Shown piece by piece: positions 27,787 to 36,805 of a DNA stretch of 64,000 nucleotides. The position numbers and the translations under genes were made by a program. Under the pieces are notes generated by a model. It did not search any database. It saw nothing but the letters and a program-made list of their open reading frames with translations, and had not been told where the DNA came from. The DNA is from Acinetobacter indicus CIP 110367. GTDB lineage: Bacteria; Pseudomonadota; Gammaproteobacteria; Pseudomonadales; Moraxellaceae. How positions within the stretch are numbered: position 1 is the first letter of the stretch; the number at the start of each line of letters is the position of its first letter. Location of the stretch: positions 310,001 to 374,000 of the forward strand of contig NZ_KI530755.1 of assembly GCF_000488255.1 (NCBI RefSeq), given 5' to 3'.

Positions 27787-27818
27787 AAAAAAGCCGAATC
27801 AACTGATTCGGCTTTTTT
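27787..27818. terminator. Bidirectional terminator, displaced tesB terminator
   Basis: A perfect 15-bp stem, AAAAAAGCCGAATCA with its complement around a two-base centre. It lies between the right IS end and a convergent small gene. Before the insertion it would have sat about 30 bases after tesB. Confidence 0.9.
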
Positions 27819-27827
27819 ATCCCACCT

Positions 27828-27956
27828 TCAATGGCAATGCGGCAGATCACTTGGTGCATGTTTATGGCAGCCTTGTGCCTTGCTGTTGCCCGAAGAATGG
27901 GCAAAAACCTGAGAGGTGCTACAAATTAGTGCAAGAATAAGGGCGAGTTTTTTCAT
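27828..27956 (-). CDS. Small secreted His/Cys-rich peptide, 42 residues
   Basis: The minus strand from ATG 27956 to TGA encodes a signal peptide MKKLALILALICSTSQVFA and a mature 23-residue peptide HSSGNSKAQGCHKHAPSDL with the end PHCH. The lysine-rich start, hydrophobic core and A-x-A-like cleavage site (V-F-A) are good. The His/Cys pattern G-C-H...H-C-H resembles the short YHYH-type motif found after signal peptides in other small exported proteins. The mature part could bind metal; this is inference. A weak AGAG upstream is the only ribosome-binding site candidate, and the terminator at 27787-27818 follows. It is too short for normal ORF cut-offs. Confidence 0.6.
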   Translation of the reverse strand: MKKLALILALICSTSQVFAHSSGNSKAQGCHKHAPSDLPHCH

Positions 27957-28135
27957 GAGGTTACTCTTTTAGTCTTAAAAACAAGGTAATGCACTGATAA
28001 AGCACATCTTATGCCAGTTTTTCTGGCACTGGGCTTTTTTCCTGGGCTGGATTTGCTTTTGACAAAATAATGCTCGATTCAGCGCAGCTCGCATGGCATA
28101 GTGCCAAGCAAGATGACATCACAATATATGCACCC

Positions 28136-29380
28136 ATGAGCTTAAATACACAAATTCTGGTGGCCGCAATTTTAGGGGTTCTATTCGGGTTTTTATTGAA
28201 CCTGTTGCCGGGCAGCGCTTTTTATGACGGCAGTTTGTATGGCCTGAGTATTGCCAGCAGTATTTTTATCGGCCTGCTGAAAATGCTGCTGATTCCCCTG
28301 ATTTTCAGTTCGATTGTGGTCGGGGTATCCAACCTGCAGGCTTCTGGCCAGCTGAGCCGGGTCTGGAAAATTACCTTATTGTGCTGTGTGACCACCACCA
28401 CATTGGCACTCATTCTGGGGCTGGCCTGTGCGCATCTGTTTGAAGTCGGTAAAGGCGTAGATGTGCGTTTATTCCAGGACGCGATGAGCCAGCATCAGAC
28501 GCCGGATACCTTAACGCCGTCATCCTTCTTCACCAATTTTATTCAAAACACCCTGATTAATCCGTTTAAAGCCTTGGCCGAGGGCAATGTACTGGCGGTG
28601 GTGGTGTTTGCCTTATTTGTCGGGGTAGCGCTGGTCAAAGGCGGTGAGCAGTTCCGGACCGTGCGCCGGCTTAGTCATCAGTTTTTTGACATCATGATGC
28701 TGATGATTGGCTGGGTAATGAAACTGGCACCGCTGGGGATTTTTGCCCTACTGGCCAAGCTGATTGCCACCGAAGATGTGACCGTGCTCAGCCGTCTGGC
28801 TGAGTTTGCTGTGGTGGTAACGGGTACCACTATTTTTCATGGTCTGGTGGTACTGCCGCTACTGCTATGGCTGTTTGGAAAAATGAATCCGGTGACCTTC
28901 TTTAAAGGAACGCGCGCTGCTTTAATTACTGCATTTGCCACCAGTTCCAGCTCGGCCACCATGCCGCTTTCGATGAAATGTGCCCAGGAAAACCTGAAGG
29001 TGCGCCCGCAAACAGCTGGCTTTGTAATTCCACTGGGGACACAGCTGAATATGGATGGCACAGCCTTATATGAAGCCGCTGCGGCGCTGTTTATTGCCAA
29101 TTTAATGGGGCTGGATTTGACCTTGGGCCAGCAGCTGGTGGTTTGCGCCACCGCCATGATTGCCTCCTTGGGCGCGCCGGGTATTCCAAGTGCCGGCATG
29201 GTCACCATGATTATGGTGTTGCAATCGGTTGGTCTGCCGGCAGAAGCAATTGCCATTTTACTGCCGATTGACCGTTTGCTGGATACCGTACGTACCGTGG
29301 TCAATGTCCAGGGTGATATGATGATTAGTGTAGTGGTTGACCGCTATACCCGCGACGATGAGATCACCACTCAATCCTGA
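28136..29380 (+). CDS. Dicarboxylate/amino acid:cation symporter (DAACS family)
   Basis: A secondary transporter of the GltP/DctA family that imports glutamate, aspartate or C4-dicarboxylates with protons or sodium. The serine-rich hairpin motif AFATSSSSATMPLS, the NMDGTALYEAAAALFIAN motif of helix 7 and the C-terminal LPIDRLLDTVRTVVNVQGD are all present, with eight or so hydrophobic helices. The open frame starts at 28070, but the ATG at 28136 gives MSLNTQILVAAILGVLFGF, which opens into the first helix, for 414 residues; the choice is not secure. The final 10 bases overlap the convergent VOC gene. Substrate not determined. Confidence 0.88.
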   Translation: MSLNTQILVAAILGVLFGFLLNLLPGSAFYDGSLYGLSIASSIFIGLLKMLLIPLIFSSIVVGVSNLQASGQLSRVWKITLLCCVTTTTLALILGLACAHLFEVGKGVDVRLFQDAMSQHQTPDTLTPSSFFTNFIQNTLINPFKALAEGNVLAVVVFALFVGVALVKGGEQFRTVRRLSHQFFDIMMLMIGWVMKLAPLGIFALLAKLIATEDVTVLSRLAEFAVVVTGTTIFHGLVVLPLLLWLFGKMNPVTFFKGTRAALITAFATSSSSATMPLSMKCAQENLKVRPQTAGFVIPLGTQLNMDGTALYEAAAALFIANLMGLDLTLGQQLVVCATAMIASLGAPGIPSAGMVTMIMVLQSVGLPAEAIAILLPIDRLLDTVRTVVNVQGDMMISVVVDRYTRDDEITTQS

Positions 29381-29796
29381 GCATCTTCCCAGCACGGATT
29401 CCAGACCACTTCCCAGAGATGGCCATCGGGGTCCTGAAAATAACCGGCATAACCGCCATAAAAGGTGGCCTGTGCCGGTTTGACAATGGTGGCACCGGCA
29501 CGCTCGGCCTGCTGCATCACCTGATCTACGTCCAGCGGACTATGCACATTATGCCCCAGACTGATTTGGGTCGGGCAAAAACGGCTCAGGGGCAGGCCGC
29601 TATCCTGCGCCAAGGCAGTCTGCGGCCACAGTGCCAGTGTCAGGCCTGAATCCAGCGTGATAAACGCCACTGCGCCCTGTTCAAATTCCTGCCCGACGAT
29701 ACCCTCACTCTGCCAGCCCAAACCTTGCTGATAAAAGCGCAAAGCTGCGTCTAAATCCTGCACAGCCAGCGTGATCACACTTAAAGATGCGCGCAT
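29371..29796 (-). CDS. VOC-superfamily (glyoxalase/bleomycin-resistance fold) protein
   Basis: The 141-residue protein has the paired beta-alpha-beta-beta-beta modules of the vicinal-oxygen-chelate fold: VITLAVQDLDAALRFYQQGLGW at the start and YFQDPDGHLWEVVWNP near the end, where Glu and His could serve as metal ligands. The function could be a lyase, dioxygenase or binding protein and cannot be named. An in-frame ATG at 29817 exists, but the ATG at 29796 with AGGA just upstream gives MRASLSVITLAVQD. The stop overlaps the symporter gene by 10 bases tail to tail. Confidence 0.83.
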   Translation of the reverse strand: MRASLSVITLAVQDLDAALRFYQQGLGWQSEGIVGQEFEQGAVAFITLDSGLTLALWPQTALAQDSGLPLSRFCPTQISLGHNVHSPLDVDQVMQQAERAGATIVKPAQATFYGGYAGYFQDPDGHLWEVVWNPCWEDAQD

Positions 29797-29909
29797 TGTT
29801 CCTGCCTTTTCGTTCAAGTCTAATTTTTATCTTAGCGGAAATCTGGCTTGACACAGTGCTGCCTGTGTCGGGCAATTGTATCTCTGCAATTCTGCACCAA
29901 GTGGACGCT

Positions 29910-30857
29910 TTACGCGACTTTAAGTTGGGCGCGCTGTGCCGCCGGGGAGGCTTGCAGATAGGCCAGCGCATCTTCGGTTTTGGCTTCATGCAGCGGGTCA
30001 TACCACGGCATTAAATAACCCAACTGTTGTGATACCAGCCAGAATGGTGAGGGCAATAAGCCATTATTGGCCTGTGCAGTGCGGTACCATTCCCGCCAGA
30101 TCCACGGTTTATACAGGGCTGGCCGGATTGATGCATAACGTGGGTCCTGACGCATAATATGCGCCGCGCCATCAACCCAAAGACCAATTACCCCGGCAAT
30201 CACCAGCAGGCTCAGATTATAACGGGCCAGATAACTGCCACCCAAATGCCGGTACAGGTCAAAGGCTACGGTGCGATGCTCGATTTCTTCTGCGCCGTGC
30301 CATTTGACCAGATCCAGCATGGCCGGGTCGGCGCCCTGACGCTGCCATTCGCGGTTATACAGCGCATATTTACCCAGCACGCAGGTCATGTGTTCTACCG
30401 TAGCAACAATACCTAAACGGAACAGATCCCAGTGCCGTTCGCTCCACTGCGGCAATTGCAGACCTAAAGGCCGATCAGCCAGTAACTGGTTAAACAGCCC
30501 GTTCATCAGACTGATATTGCGCTGAATATCAATCTGGCGTTCAGTTAAATAATCCTTGTTGGCCGAGTTGTGCGCCTGGGCGTGCATGGCTTCCTGGCGG
30601 ATAAAGGCCTGCACATCCTGTTTCAGTTTTTCATCCTGAATCTGTGGCAAAACCTTGTTGTACAGCCGGCAAAACCAGAACTCGCCGGCCGGCAGAATCA
30701 TGTTAATTTCATTAATAAAATAACTGGCAAAAGGCTGCTGCGGAATCCAGTCGATGGGGGTGTCCTGCCATTCAAAGCGGACTTTACGCGGTTGAATAAA
30801 GTAGCCAATGGATGAGCCACGGGCAGCACGGCGAAAACGTGCGAGGAGTTTTTTCAT
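29910..30857 (-). CDS. Predicted metal-dependent hydrolase (PF10118-like)
   Basis: A 315-residue protein that fits a widespread proteobacterial family annotated as metal-dependent hydrolase. Candidate metal ligands are seen in two helices: EFWFCRLYNKVLP...RQEAMHAQAH and WHGAEEIEHRTVAFD, giving a carboxylate/His pattern like that of ferritin-like di-metal proteins. A hydrophobic stretch LSLLVIAGVIGLWVD lies further on. TTG at 30869 is possible, but the ATG at 30857 has GAGGTG nine bases upstream and gives MKKLLARFRRAARGSS. The reaction is unknown. Confidence 0.75.
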   Translation of the reverse strand: MKKLLARFRRAARGSSIGYFIQPRKVRFEWQDTPIDWIPQQPFASYFINEINMILPAGEFWFCRLYNKVLPQIQDEKLKQDVQAFIRQEAMHAQAHNSANKDYLTERQIDIQRNISLMNGLFNQLLADRPLGLQLPQWSERHWDLFRLGIVATVEHMTCVLGKYALYNREWQRQGADPAMLDLVKWHGAEEIEHRTVAFDLYRHLGGSYLARYNLSLLVIAGVIGLWVDGAAHIMRQDPRYASIRPALYKPWIWREWYRTAQANNGLLPSPFWLVSQQLGYLMPWYDPLHEAKTEDALAYLQASPAAQRAQLKVA

Positions 30858-30914
30858 GCTGTATTGCACCTCTAAAATGTGATGCGGTTCAAATTATGCT
30901 CAGCATGAGTATGA

Positions 30915-30948
30915 AAAAAATATCCCCCATTGAAACTAGCAATAGGGG
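30915..30948 (-). terminator. Probable terminator after engB
   Basis: Read on the minus strand, CCCCTATTG pairs with CAATGGGGG around a seven-base loop, followed by ATATTTTTTT. It is about 60 bases past the engB stop. Confidence 0.6.
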
Positions 30949-31006
30949 ACATTCCAATATCAATAGATGTAAATTATTGTCAGACAGTTTTGAGTTGTTG
31001 CAAAGC

Positions 31007-31846
31007 TTATGGTTCTTTGGCGGCCGTTTCAGTCAGCTGTTCAACAGCTTCTGTATCCGGCAGCTCTTCTGCTTCCAGTTCATCTGCCGTGGCTTCCGGA
31101 ATACTGGCCAGATCAAACTGCTGCGATTGTTCCAGGGTAAAGTTCAGACGACCGGCCATTACACTGGCCAGTTCTTCCAGACCCTGACGATTGAGTGAGG
31201 AGAACAGTTGAATCGAGAAATCCAGCTTCATCTTTTTCAGCTGCTGTTTTACTTCCAGCAGGACTTTATTGGCCGGGCCACGATTCAGCTTGTCGGATTT
31301 GGTCAGCAAAACATGCACAAACAGATGACGAGAATAAGCCCATTCCAGCATCATCACATCAAAATGCTGCAGCGGATGGCGAATATCCATCAGCAAGACC
31401 AGACCCTGTAAGCTCTTGCGATGAATCAGGTAGTTTTCCAGCTCTTTTTGCCAGACAATTTTCATTGATTCAGGTACTGCGGCATAACCATAACCCGGTA
31501 AATCGACCAGACGCTGCTCTGGATTGCCCAGACTAAAGAAGTTGATCATCTGGGTACGGCCCGGTTTTTTCGAGGCACGTGCCAGCTGTTTCTGGTTGGT
31601 GAGGGCATTAATCGCACTGGATTTGCCAGCATTGGAACGTCCGGCAAAGGCCACCTCATAGCCGCTATCTTCTACACAGAGATTCAGCTTTGGTGCACTC
31701 ATCAGGAATTCGGCTTTACGTAGCCAGTTCAGGGCACGAACGGCATATTCGGTAATCGCAGGATCAGCCTTTTTCTCATAGCTAATCTTTTGCTTCGGCG
31801 CATTAGCGGCCTTAGTGTTTTTCGATTTTCCTCTGCTATGGTGCAT
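31007..31846 (-). CDS. engB: Ribosome-biogenesis GTPase EngB (YihA/YsxC)
   Basis: EngB is a GTPase needed for late assembly of the 50S subunit. The G motifs are clear: GRSNAGKSS (G1), DLPGYG (G3), TKSD (G4) and SSLN (G5). The 279-residue protein is longer than the ~210 of E. coli because of a basic N-terminal extension of about 45 residues (MHHSRGKSKNTKAAN...) and an acidic C-terminal tail (EATADELEAEELPDTEA). Both look disordered; internal starts such as the Met before SAPKLNLCVED would give a family-length protein, so the start is not certain. Confidence 0.92.
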   Translation of the reverse strand: MHHSRGKSKNTKAANAPKQKISYEKKADPAITEYAVRALNWLRKAEFLMSAPKLNLCVEDSGYEVAFAGRSNAGKSSAINALTNQKQLARASKKPGRTQMINFFSLGNPEQRLVDLPGYGYAAVPESMKIVWQKELENYLIHRKSLQGLVLLMDIRHPLQHFDVMMLEWAYSRHLFVHVLLTKSDKLNRGPANKVLLEVKQQLKKMKLDFSIQLFSSLNRQGLEELASVMAGRLNFTLEQSQQFDLASIPEATADELEAEELPDTEAVEQLTETAAKEP

Positions 31847-31933
31847 AACTTAACTTCATCACTGCTTTTACAAAGCGGTATTATAGATCAACTCGCGCAG
31901 ACACGCGAACTTTGCTGTAGCCGTGTGCAAAAG

Positions 31934-32386
31934 TTAGCTGACTTGGAGATTGATCAGCTGAATCGGCGATTGTGTGCTCCACTGTGCCGGTGCAGGAGTA
32001 TCTAATACGTCGGACAGGGTGTACTGGTCCAGACTCTGATAAAACTGTTCCAGCGCCTGATCTAAAATGCCTTTTAAGCCACAGCGGCTGCGCAGCACGC
32101 ACGGCGGGGTATTACATTCCACAATCTGGGTTTCACGTTGCAAGATACGCACGATCTGGCCCAGCTTCAGGTCCCGTGCATCCGGATTTAAACGCAGGCC
32201 GCCCCCTTTACCACGGGTGGTAATCAGCCATTCCTGTTTGCCCATGAAATGCACAATTTTAACCAGATGGTTTTGGGAAACATGCAAATCCTGCGCAATT
32301 TCCGCAATCGTATACGGCAGATCTCGCGGTGGGGAGATATACAGCAGAATACGTAATGCATAGTCGGTGAATTTATTTAATTGCAT
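31934..32386 (-). CDS. nsrR: Rrf2-family nitric-oxide-sensing repressor NsrR
   Basis: NsrR represses nitric-oxide defence genes until NO damages its iron-sulfur cluster. The 150-residue protein starts MQLNKFTDYALRILLYI, with a winged helix-turn-helix (residues ~25-60) and the three cluster cysteines Cys91, Cys96 and Cys102 (C-x4-C-x5-C), the same positions and spacing as characterised NsrR and unlike IscR. It lies directly downstream of hmp, whose promoter carries an NsrR-type operator at 33718-33740. A C-terminal extension of ~30 residues follows the Rrf2 core. Confidence 0.92.
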   Translation of the reverse strand: MQLNKFTDYALRILLYISPPRDLPYTIAEIAQDLHVSQNHLVKIVHFMGKQEWLITTRGKGGGLRLNPDARDLKLGQIVRILQRETQIVECNTPPCVLRSRCGLKGILDQALEQFYQSLDQYTLSDVLDTPAPAQWSTQSPIQLINLQVS

Positions 32387-32424
32387 GATCGCACAAATAT
32401 TTTTTCAAAGTTGAAATACAAGAA

Positions 32425-32451
32425 GGCTAGTCTACCATAAGCAGACTAGCC
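32425..32451 (-). terminator. Hairpin between hmp and nsrR
   Basis: GGCTAGTCT and AGACTAGCC, perfect nine-base arms around a nine-base loop. The following sequence on the minus strand (TTCTTG) is only weakly U-rich, so it may be a partial terminator that lowers nsrR readthrough from hmp. Confidence 0.55.
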
Positions 32452-32477
32452 CTCCTATGTTTTACACGTGTGGGGTT

Positions 32478-33689
32478 TTAGTGACGTACACCACCCGTAC
32501 CAAACGCTTCACTGTGAATCTGTTCGGCTTTAATACCACGTGCCAGTAAGGCTTTTTGCTGCTCGGCCATGAATGGCATTGGGCCACACAGGTAGTAATC
32601 AGCATTTTCCGGTAATAAGGCAGCATCCATGGTGCTCAGGTCCAGACGACCGGCCACATCATAATCCTGACCTAACACATCTTCGGTATTCGGGAATTCA
32701 TAGGCTGTAAAGGTATGAATACGTGGATACTTCGCCTTGATGTCCTGAATATGCTGTTTCATGGCATGTACCTGTTTGCTGCGGCAGGCATGAATGAAGG
32801 TCACCGGTTGTGGCACATCTAAAGTGACCAGCTGGTTCAGCATCGCAATCATTGGGGTTAAGCCAACACCACCACTGATGAACACATTACGTTTGTTGCT
32901 GTCGATCAGGTAGAAGTTTCCGGTTGGCGCTGAAATTTCAAGTTCTGCACCTTCTGGCAGCTGATGGAGCGCATTAGATACCCAGCCTGCAATCTTGTCG
33001 GCGCCATTACCCGGTTCGCGTTTCACTGAAATACGTAAGTAGTCTTGCTGCGGGCTGGTTGACAGCGTGTATTGACGTGGTTGTTTCAGGTCCAGTTCAG
33101 GGACAAAAACACGTACTGAAATGTATTGGCCGGCTTCATATTTTGGTAAGGCACCACCATCGACCGGTTCAAAGTAGAACGAGGTAATTTCGTCGCTTTC
33201 TACCACTTTCTTGGCGATTTTGAAATTACGCCAGCCTAACCAGCTGCCTTGAGTTTGCTGATGCTGCTCGTAAATGGCACGTTCGGTATTAATAAACACT
33301 TCTGCAAGCTGGCCATACGCGGCGGCCCAGGCATCAATCAGTGGATCATCCATGGAAATATTCAGCACTTCGCTGATGGAGTGCAGCAGGTTTTCACCGA
33401 CAATATTATAGTCCGGAGCTTGAATATTCAGACTGACATGCTTGTGTGCGACCAGTTCAATTACTGGCGCCAGTACTGATGGATCTTCAATATTTTCTGC
33501 ATAGGCCAGTACCGCACCTGCCAGTGCCTGCGCCTGCGCACCACTGCGTTGATGACCCAGGTTAAAGGTTTCTTTAAGGTCCGGATTATTCCCCAACATG
33601 CGGTTATAGAAATAGCTGGTCAGGGCCACACCATTTTCACGTAGAACAGGAACAGTTGCTTTTACAAGGTCAATTTGCTGTGGAGTCAT
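32478..33689 (-). CDS. hmp: Flavohemoprotein nitric oxide dioxygenase
   Basis: Hmp oxidises NO to nitrate with O2 and NAD(P)H. The N-terminal globin domain (1-140) has the distal YFYNR Tyr and the proximal heme His in AHKHVSLNI (His84). The FAD domain follows, with RQYTLSTSP, and then the NAD domain with GGVGLTPMIAML and YLCGPMPFM. The 403-residue length is normal. Directly upstream is a near-perfect NsrR binding site overlapping the expected -10, and nsrR is the next gene downstream, so regulation by nitric oxide is well supported. Confidence 0.97.
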   Translation of the reverse strand: MTPQQIDLVKATVPVLRENGVALTSYFYNRMLGNNPDLKETFNLGHQRSGAQAQALAGAVLAYAENIEDPSVLAPVIELVAHKHVSLNIQAPDYNIVGENLLHSISEVLNISMDDPLIDAWAAAYGQLAEVFINTERAIYEQHQQTQGSWLGWRNFKIAKKVVESDEITSFYFEPVDGGALPKYEAGQYISVRVFVPELDLKQPRQYTLSTSPQQDYLRISVKREPGNGADKIAGWVSNALHQLPEGAELEISAPTGNFYLIDSNKRNVFISGGVGLTPMIAMLNQLVTLDVPQPVTFIHACRSKQVHAMKQHIQDIKAKYPRIHTFTAYEFPNTEDVLGQDYDVAGRLDLSTMDAALLPENADYYLCGPMPFMAEQQKALLARGIKAEQIHSEAFGTGGVRH

Positions 33690-33717
33690 GGCTGATCTCT
33701 CATGGCTGGTTATTTAT

Positions 33718-33740
33718 AAGATGTATTTAAAATACATTTT
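33718..33740 (-). promoter_or_regulatory. NsrR operator in the hmp promoter
   Basis: AAGATGTATTT, one central base, AAATACATTTT: an 11-1-11 inverted repeat matching the published NsrR consensus (half-site AAGATGYATTT) at nearly every position. It lies 28-51 bases before the hmp start. A TTGCAC...17...TATTTT promoter read on the minus strand places the -10 inside the operator, suitable for repression by occlusion. Confidence 0.88.
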
Positions 33741-33749
33741 ATAAAACGC

Positions 33750-33763
33750 CAGTGCAAGCACTG
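33750..33763. promoter_or_regulatory. 14-bp perfect palindrome beside the hmp promoter
   Basis: CAGTGCAAGCACTG with a two-base centre (CAGTGC-AA-GCACTG), overlapping the presumed hmp -35. It could be a second regulator site. Confidence 0.35.
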
Positions 33764-33784
33764 TTTTTAAAAAACCATAAAAAA

Positions 33785-33812
33785 ATTATGGGATATAAAA
33801 ATATCCCATAAT
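33785..33812 (-). terminator. Intrinsic terminator after the HerA-like ATPase gene
   Basis: ATTATGGGATAT and ATATCCCATAAT are perfect 12-base arms around AAAA, followed on the minus strand by seven T residues. Confidence 0.88.
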
Positions 33813-33838
33813 GAAAGCGGTTCCTATCGGTTTTTTGA

Positions 33839-35422
33839 TTATTTTCGGCCAAACAGGGAGCCTAATAATCCGCGGACAATTTTCTGTCCGGTGCTGCCGC
33901 CTAAGGTGCGGGCCGCGCTCTTGGCAAAGGTACCGACAATGTCCTGAGTCAGCTTTTCACGCTGCCGTGCAGTGCGTTCAGCTTCTTTTTGCTGTTCGCG
34001 GGCCAGACGTTCCTGCTCACGCGCTTGCTGTTTGGCTAAAGCAGCCTGCTCTTTAGCTTGCTGCTTGGCTAGGGCTTCCTGTTCCTTGGCGCGTTGCTGT
34101 TCGAGCGCGGCCTGTTCAGCCTGTTGCTGACGTTCCGCTACTTTCTGTTGCAGCATTTCATAGGCACTGTCCCGGTCCAGACTCTGCTCATATACACCGG
34201 CGACAATACTCTGGCTCATCAGTGCCTTGCGCTGTTCAGGGCTAATCGGGCTAAACGAGGAGTAGGGTGGCATCACCCAGCCGCGCTCTACAATCTGCGG
34301 CGTGCCTTGTTCATCCAGACAGCTAATTAGGGCTTCACCGACCGCCAGTTCGGTAATGGCCTGTTCCACCTGAAATTCCGGATTGGCACGGAAGGTTGCA
34401 GCCGCGGTTTTGACCGCTTTCTGATCTTTGGGGGTAAAGGCGCGTAAGGCATGTTGCACCCGGTTGCCGAGCTGTCCCAGTACACTTTCAGGCAAATCCA
34501 GCGGATTCTGGGTGACAAAATAAACTCCAACCCCTTTGGAGCGAATCAGGCGGACTACCTGCTCAATTTTCTCCTGCAGGGCCGGGCTGGCATTGTCAAA
34601 CAGTAAATGCGCTTCATCAAAGAAGAACACCAGTTTGGGTTTGTCCATATCACCGACTTCCGGCAACTGTTCAAACAGCTCTGACAGCATCCACAATAAA
34701 AAGGTCGCATACAGTTTCGGGGTGTGCATCAACTTGTCTGCAGCCAGCAGGTTGATGTTGCCGTGTCCCTGAGCATCGGTCTGCATGAAATCCAGAATAT
34801 TCAGGCTGGGCTCGCCAAAAAACAGATCACCACCCTGATCGGCCAGTGCCAGTAAATTGCGCTGAATCGCGCCCAGACTGGCCGGAGATAAATTGCCATA
34901 GTCGGCCTTTAACTCTGCCGCATGTTCGCTAACATAGCTGAGCATAGCTTTCAGGTCTTTAAAGTCAATCAGGAGTAAGCTCTGATCATCGGCAATCCGA
35001 AACACCGCTGACAATACACCTTCCTGAGTGTCATTTAAATTCAGCATCCGGGCTAGCAACAGGGGGCCAATTTCGGAGATGGTGGTGCGAATCGGGTGGC
35101 CCTGTTCACCAAATAAATCCCAGAACACCACCGGCGAGGCAGCAAAGGGGATGTTGTCAATGCCAAGGCTTTTAATCCGTTCATCAAATTTGGGATTGCT
35201 GGAACCAGCCTGCGCCAGACTGGAAACATCGCCTTTGGCATCGGCCAGAAAGACTGGGACACCAATGCGGGAAAAACTTTCTGCCAGGACTTTTAAGGTC
35301 ACGGTTTTACCGGTACCGGTCGCACCGGCAATCAGGCCATGCCGGTTGGCAAACTGGGAATGTAAGACTATCGCTTGTGTGGTATCACGGTTTTTTTTGG
35401 CAATGGTAATTGGTGTACCCAT
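33839..35422 (-). CDS. HerA/FtsK-type ATPase of the DUF853 (YjgR-like) family
   Basis: A 527-residue P-loop ATPase with Walker [13 protein letters not shown] (near residue 34), [13 protein letters not shown], Walker [14 protein letters not shown] and a sensor region [20 protein letters not shown]. This is the layout of E. coli YjgR, a family of unknown role related to HerA helicases. The C-terminus has an Ala/Gln/Glu/Lys-rich coiled coil of about 80 residues (residues 415-495), then a short glycine-rich end [10 protein letters not shown]. The start is 19 bases after the metC stop, so the two genes form an operon. Confidence 0.88.
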   Translation of the reverse strand: MGTPITIAKKNRDTTQAIVLHSQFANRHGLIAGATGTGKTVTLKVLAESFSRIGVPVFLADAKGDVSSLAQAGSSNPKFDERIKSLGIDNIPFAASPVVFWDLFGEQGHPIRTTISEIGPLLLARMLNLNDTQEGVLSAVFRIADDQSLLLIDFKDLKAMLSYVSEHAAELKADYGNLSPASLGAIQRNLLALADQGGDLFFGEPSLNILDFMQTDAQGHGNINLLAADKLMHTPKLYATFLLWMLSELFEQLPEVGDMDKPKLVFFFDEAHLLFDNASPALQEKIEQVVRLIRSKGVGVYFVTQNPLDLPESVLGQLGNRVQHALRAFTPKDQKAVKTAAATFRANPEFQVEQAITELAVGEALISCLDEQGTPQIVERGWVMPPYSSFSPISPEQRKALMSQSIVAGVYEQSLDRDSAYEMLQQKVAERQQQAEQAALEQQRAKEQEALAKQQAKEQAALAKQQAREQERLAREQQKEAERTARQREKLTQDIVGTFAKSAARTLGGSTGQKIVRGLLGSLFGRK

Positions 35423-35441
35423 ACTGTACTGATCCTCGTTG

Positions 35442-36656
35442 TTATTCGTTTTTATGCTGCTTTAAATGTTGTAATGCTTGCGCTATATCTTGAATTAAAT
35501 CATCCGGATGTTCCAGTCCTATACAGAAACGCACCAGCAAACCTTGTTTTAGGTGTTTATGCTCAAGCACACGCATCTCTTTAAGGTTATACAGCATTAC
35601 CAGGCTGACCGGCCCGCCCCAGCTAAAGCCCAGCTTGAACAGGGTTAATGCATCACAGAATGCCCGAATATCGTTTAAATTGTATTGCGCATCAAAAATC
35701 ACACTAACCAGTCCGGCGCTGTGACCGTCTTTGCAGATGTCCTTCCAATATGCATGACCGGCACTGTCCGGATCAGCCGGATGCAGGACCTGAACCAGCT
35801 CTTTTTGCTGTTTTAGCCAGTTCAGCAAGGTCAGTGCTGATTGTGACTGTTGCTGGTAACGCAGCTGCATGGAGGCCAGACTGCGCTGGATTTGCGCCGT
35901 ATCATCTCCGCTGACACAAATCCCCTGAATGGCATGCATCCGGAATAATTGATGATGGAGCTTCTGGTCACGCGTCACCACCGAGCCCATTAAAATATCG
36001 CCACCCCCGCTTGGATATTTGGTCAGCGCATGTACGGTCAGATCTACGCTTAAGTGGTCCTCGCCAAAATCAAAGGCATTAAAGGCCAGTCCTGCGCCCC
36101 AGGTATTGTCCAGCGCAGTCAGAATGCTATGAGCTTGGGCTTTTTTCACCAGACCGCTTAAGTCCGGAAACTCCAGCGTCACCGAACCAGCCGCTTCCAG
36201 CCATAACAGTTTGGCTTTATCACTTGGGTTAAAGCTTTCTACCTCCACCGGGTTATAGACCTTGACGGCAATGCCATAACGCTGCTGCAGATTACGCAGA
36301 TGCTCCATATTCGGGCCATAAATATTATCCGGAACCCAGACTTCATCGCCCTGACTTAACAAGCAGGAATTGACCAGATTAATCGCAGAAAGGCCGCTCG
36401 GCGCCAGCAGGTGATAGAGGCCGCCTTCGATCTGCGCGATGTGATCACCTAAAGTAAAGGTCGTCGGCGTGCCATGCGTGCCATAACTATAGTCATAGGC
36501 ATCGGTCCAGTGGCGATTAAACAGTGCATCGGTGTTGTTAAAAATAATCGTCGATGCACGATAGAGGGGAGGTTGAACCGTAGAAATCAGTTGAGGGGCT
36601 TTTCGTGGTGCATGAATCAGTTCGGTTTGCGGATTTTTTTTCACGACTTCGCTCAA
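35442..36656 (-). CDS. metC: Cystathionine beta-lyase
   Basis: MetC is a PLP enzyme that splits cystathionine to homocysteine, pyruvate and ammonia in methionine synthesis. The PLP lysine is in [19 protein letters not shown], with [20 protein letters not shown] and [11 protein letters not shown] also visible. The 404-residue length fits the Cys/Met-metabolism PLP family. MetC is favoured over cystathionine gamma-synthase by overall resemblance, notably the [15 protein letters not shown] and W-containing NTWGAG segments. It is followed at 19 bases by the HerA-like ATPase gene and is divergent from a glutamine amidotransferase gene. Confidence 0.9.
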   Translation of the reverse strand: MSEVVKKNPQTELIHAPRKAPQLISTVQPPLYRASTIIFNNTDALFNRHWTDAYDYSYGTHGTPTTFTLGDHIAQIEGGLYHLLAPSGLSAINLVNSCLLSQGDEVWVPDNIYGPNMEHLRNLQQRYGIAVKVYNPVEVESFNPSDKAKLLWLEAAGSVTLEFPDLSGLVKKAQAHSILTALDNTWGAGLAFNAFDFGEDHLSVDLTVHALTKYPSGGGDILMGSVVTRDQKLHHQLFRMHAIQGICVSGDDTAQIQRSLASMQLRYQQQSQSALTLLNWLKQQKELVQVLHPADPDSAGHAYWKDICKDGHSAGLVSVIFDAQYNLNDIRAFCDALTLFKLGFSWGGPVSLVMLYNLKEMRVLEHKHLKQGLLVRFCIGLEHPDDLIQDIAQALQHLKQHKNE

Positions 36657-36805
36657 ATCAGGACAATCAATTGAATTTAGCTTAAGAGAAAAGGATCAGT
36701 TGTGCCATATCTGGCTGTATTTATTTGACTTTGAACACTCGGCGCTAAAGTTGGCTTCATTTTTGCAAAACCTAAAAGCATAGCTACAACAACAGGTTTC
36801 AGCGC

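Noticed and set aside
27598-27912. 104-codon plus-strand frame across the IS right end
   Set aside because: It crosses the IS boundary and terminator and has no signals; it is antisense to OrfA.
30870-31006. Spot 42-like RNA near engB
   Set aside because: In enterobacteria Spot 42 lies by this gene, but here the gap holds only an engB terminator and no matching RNA sequence.
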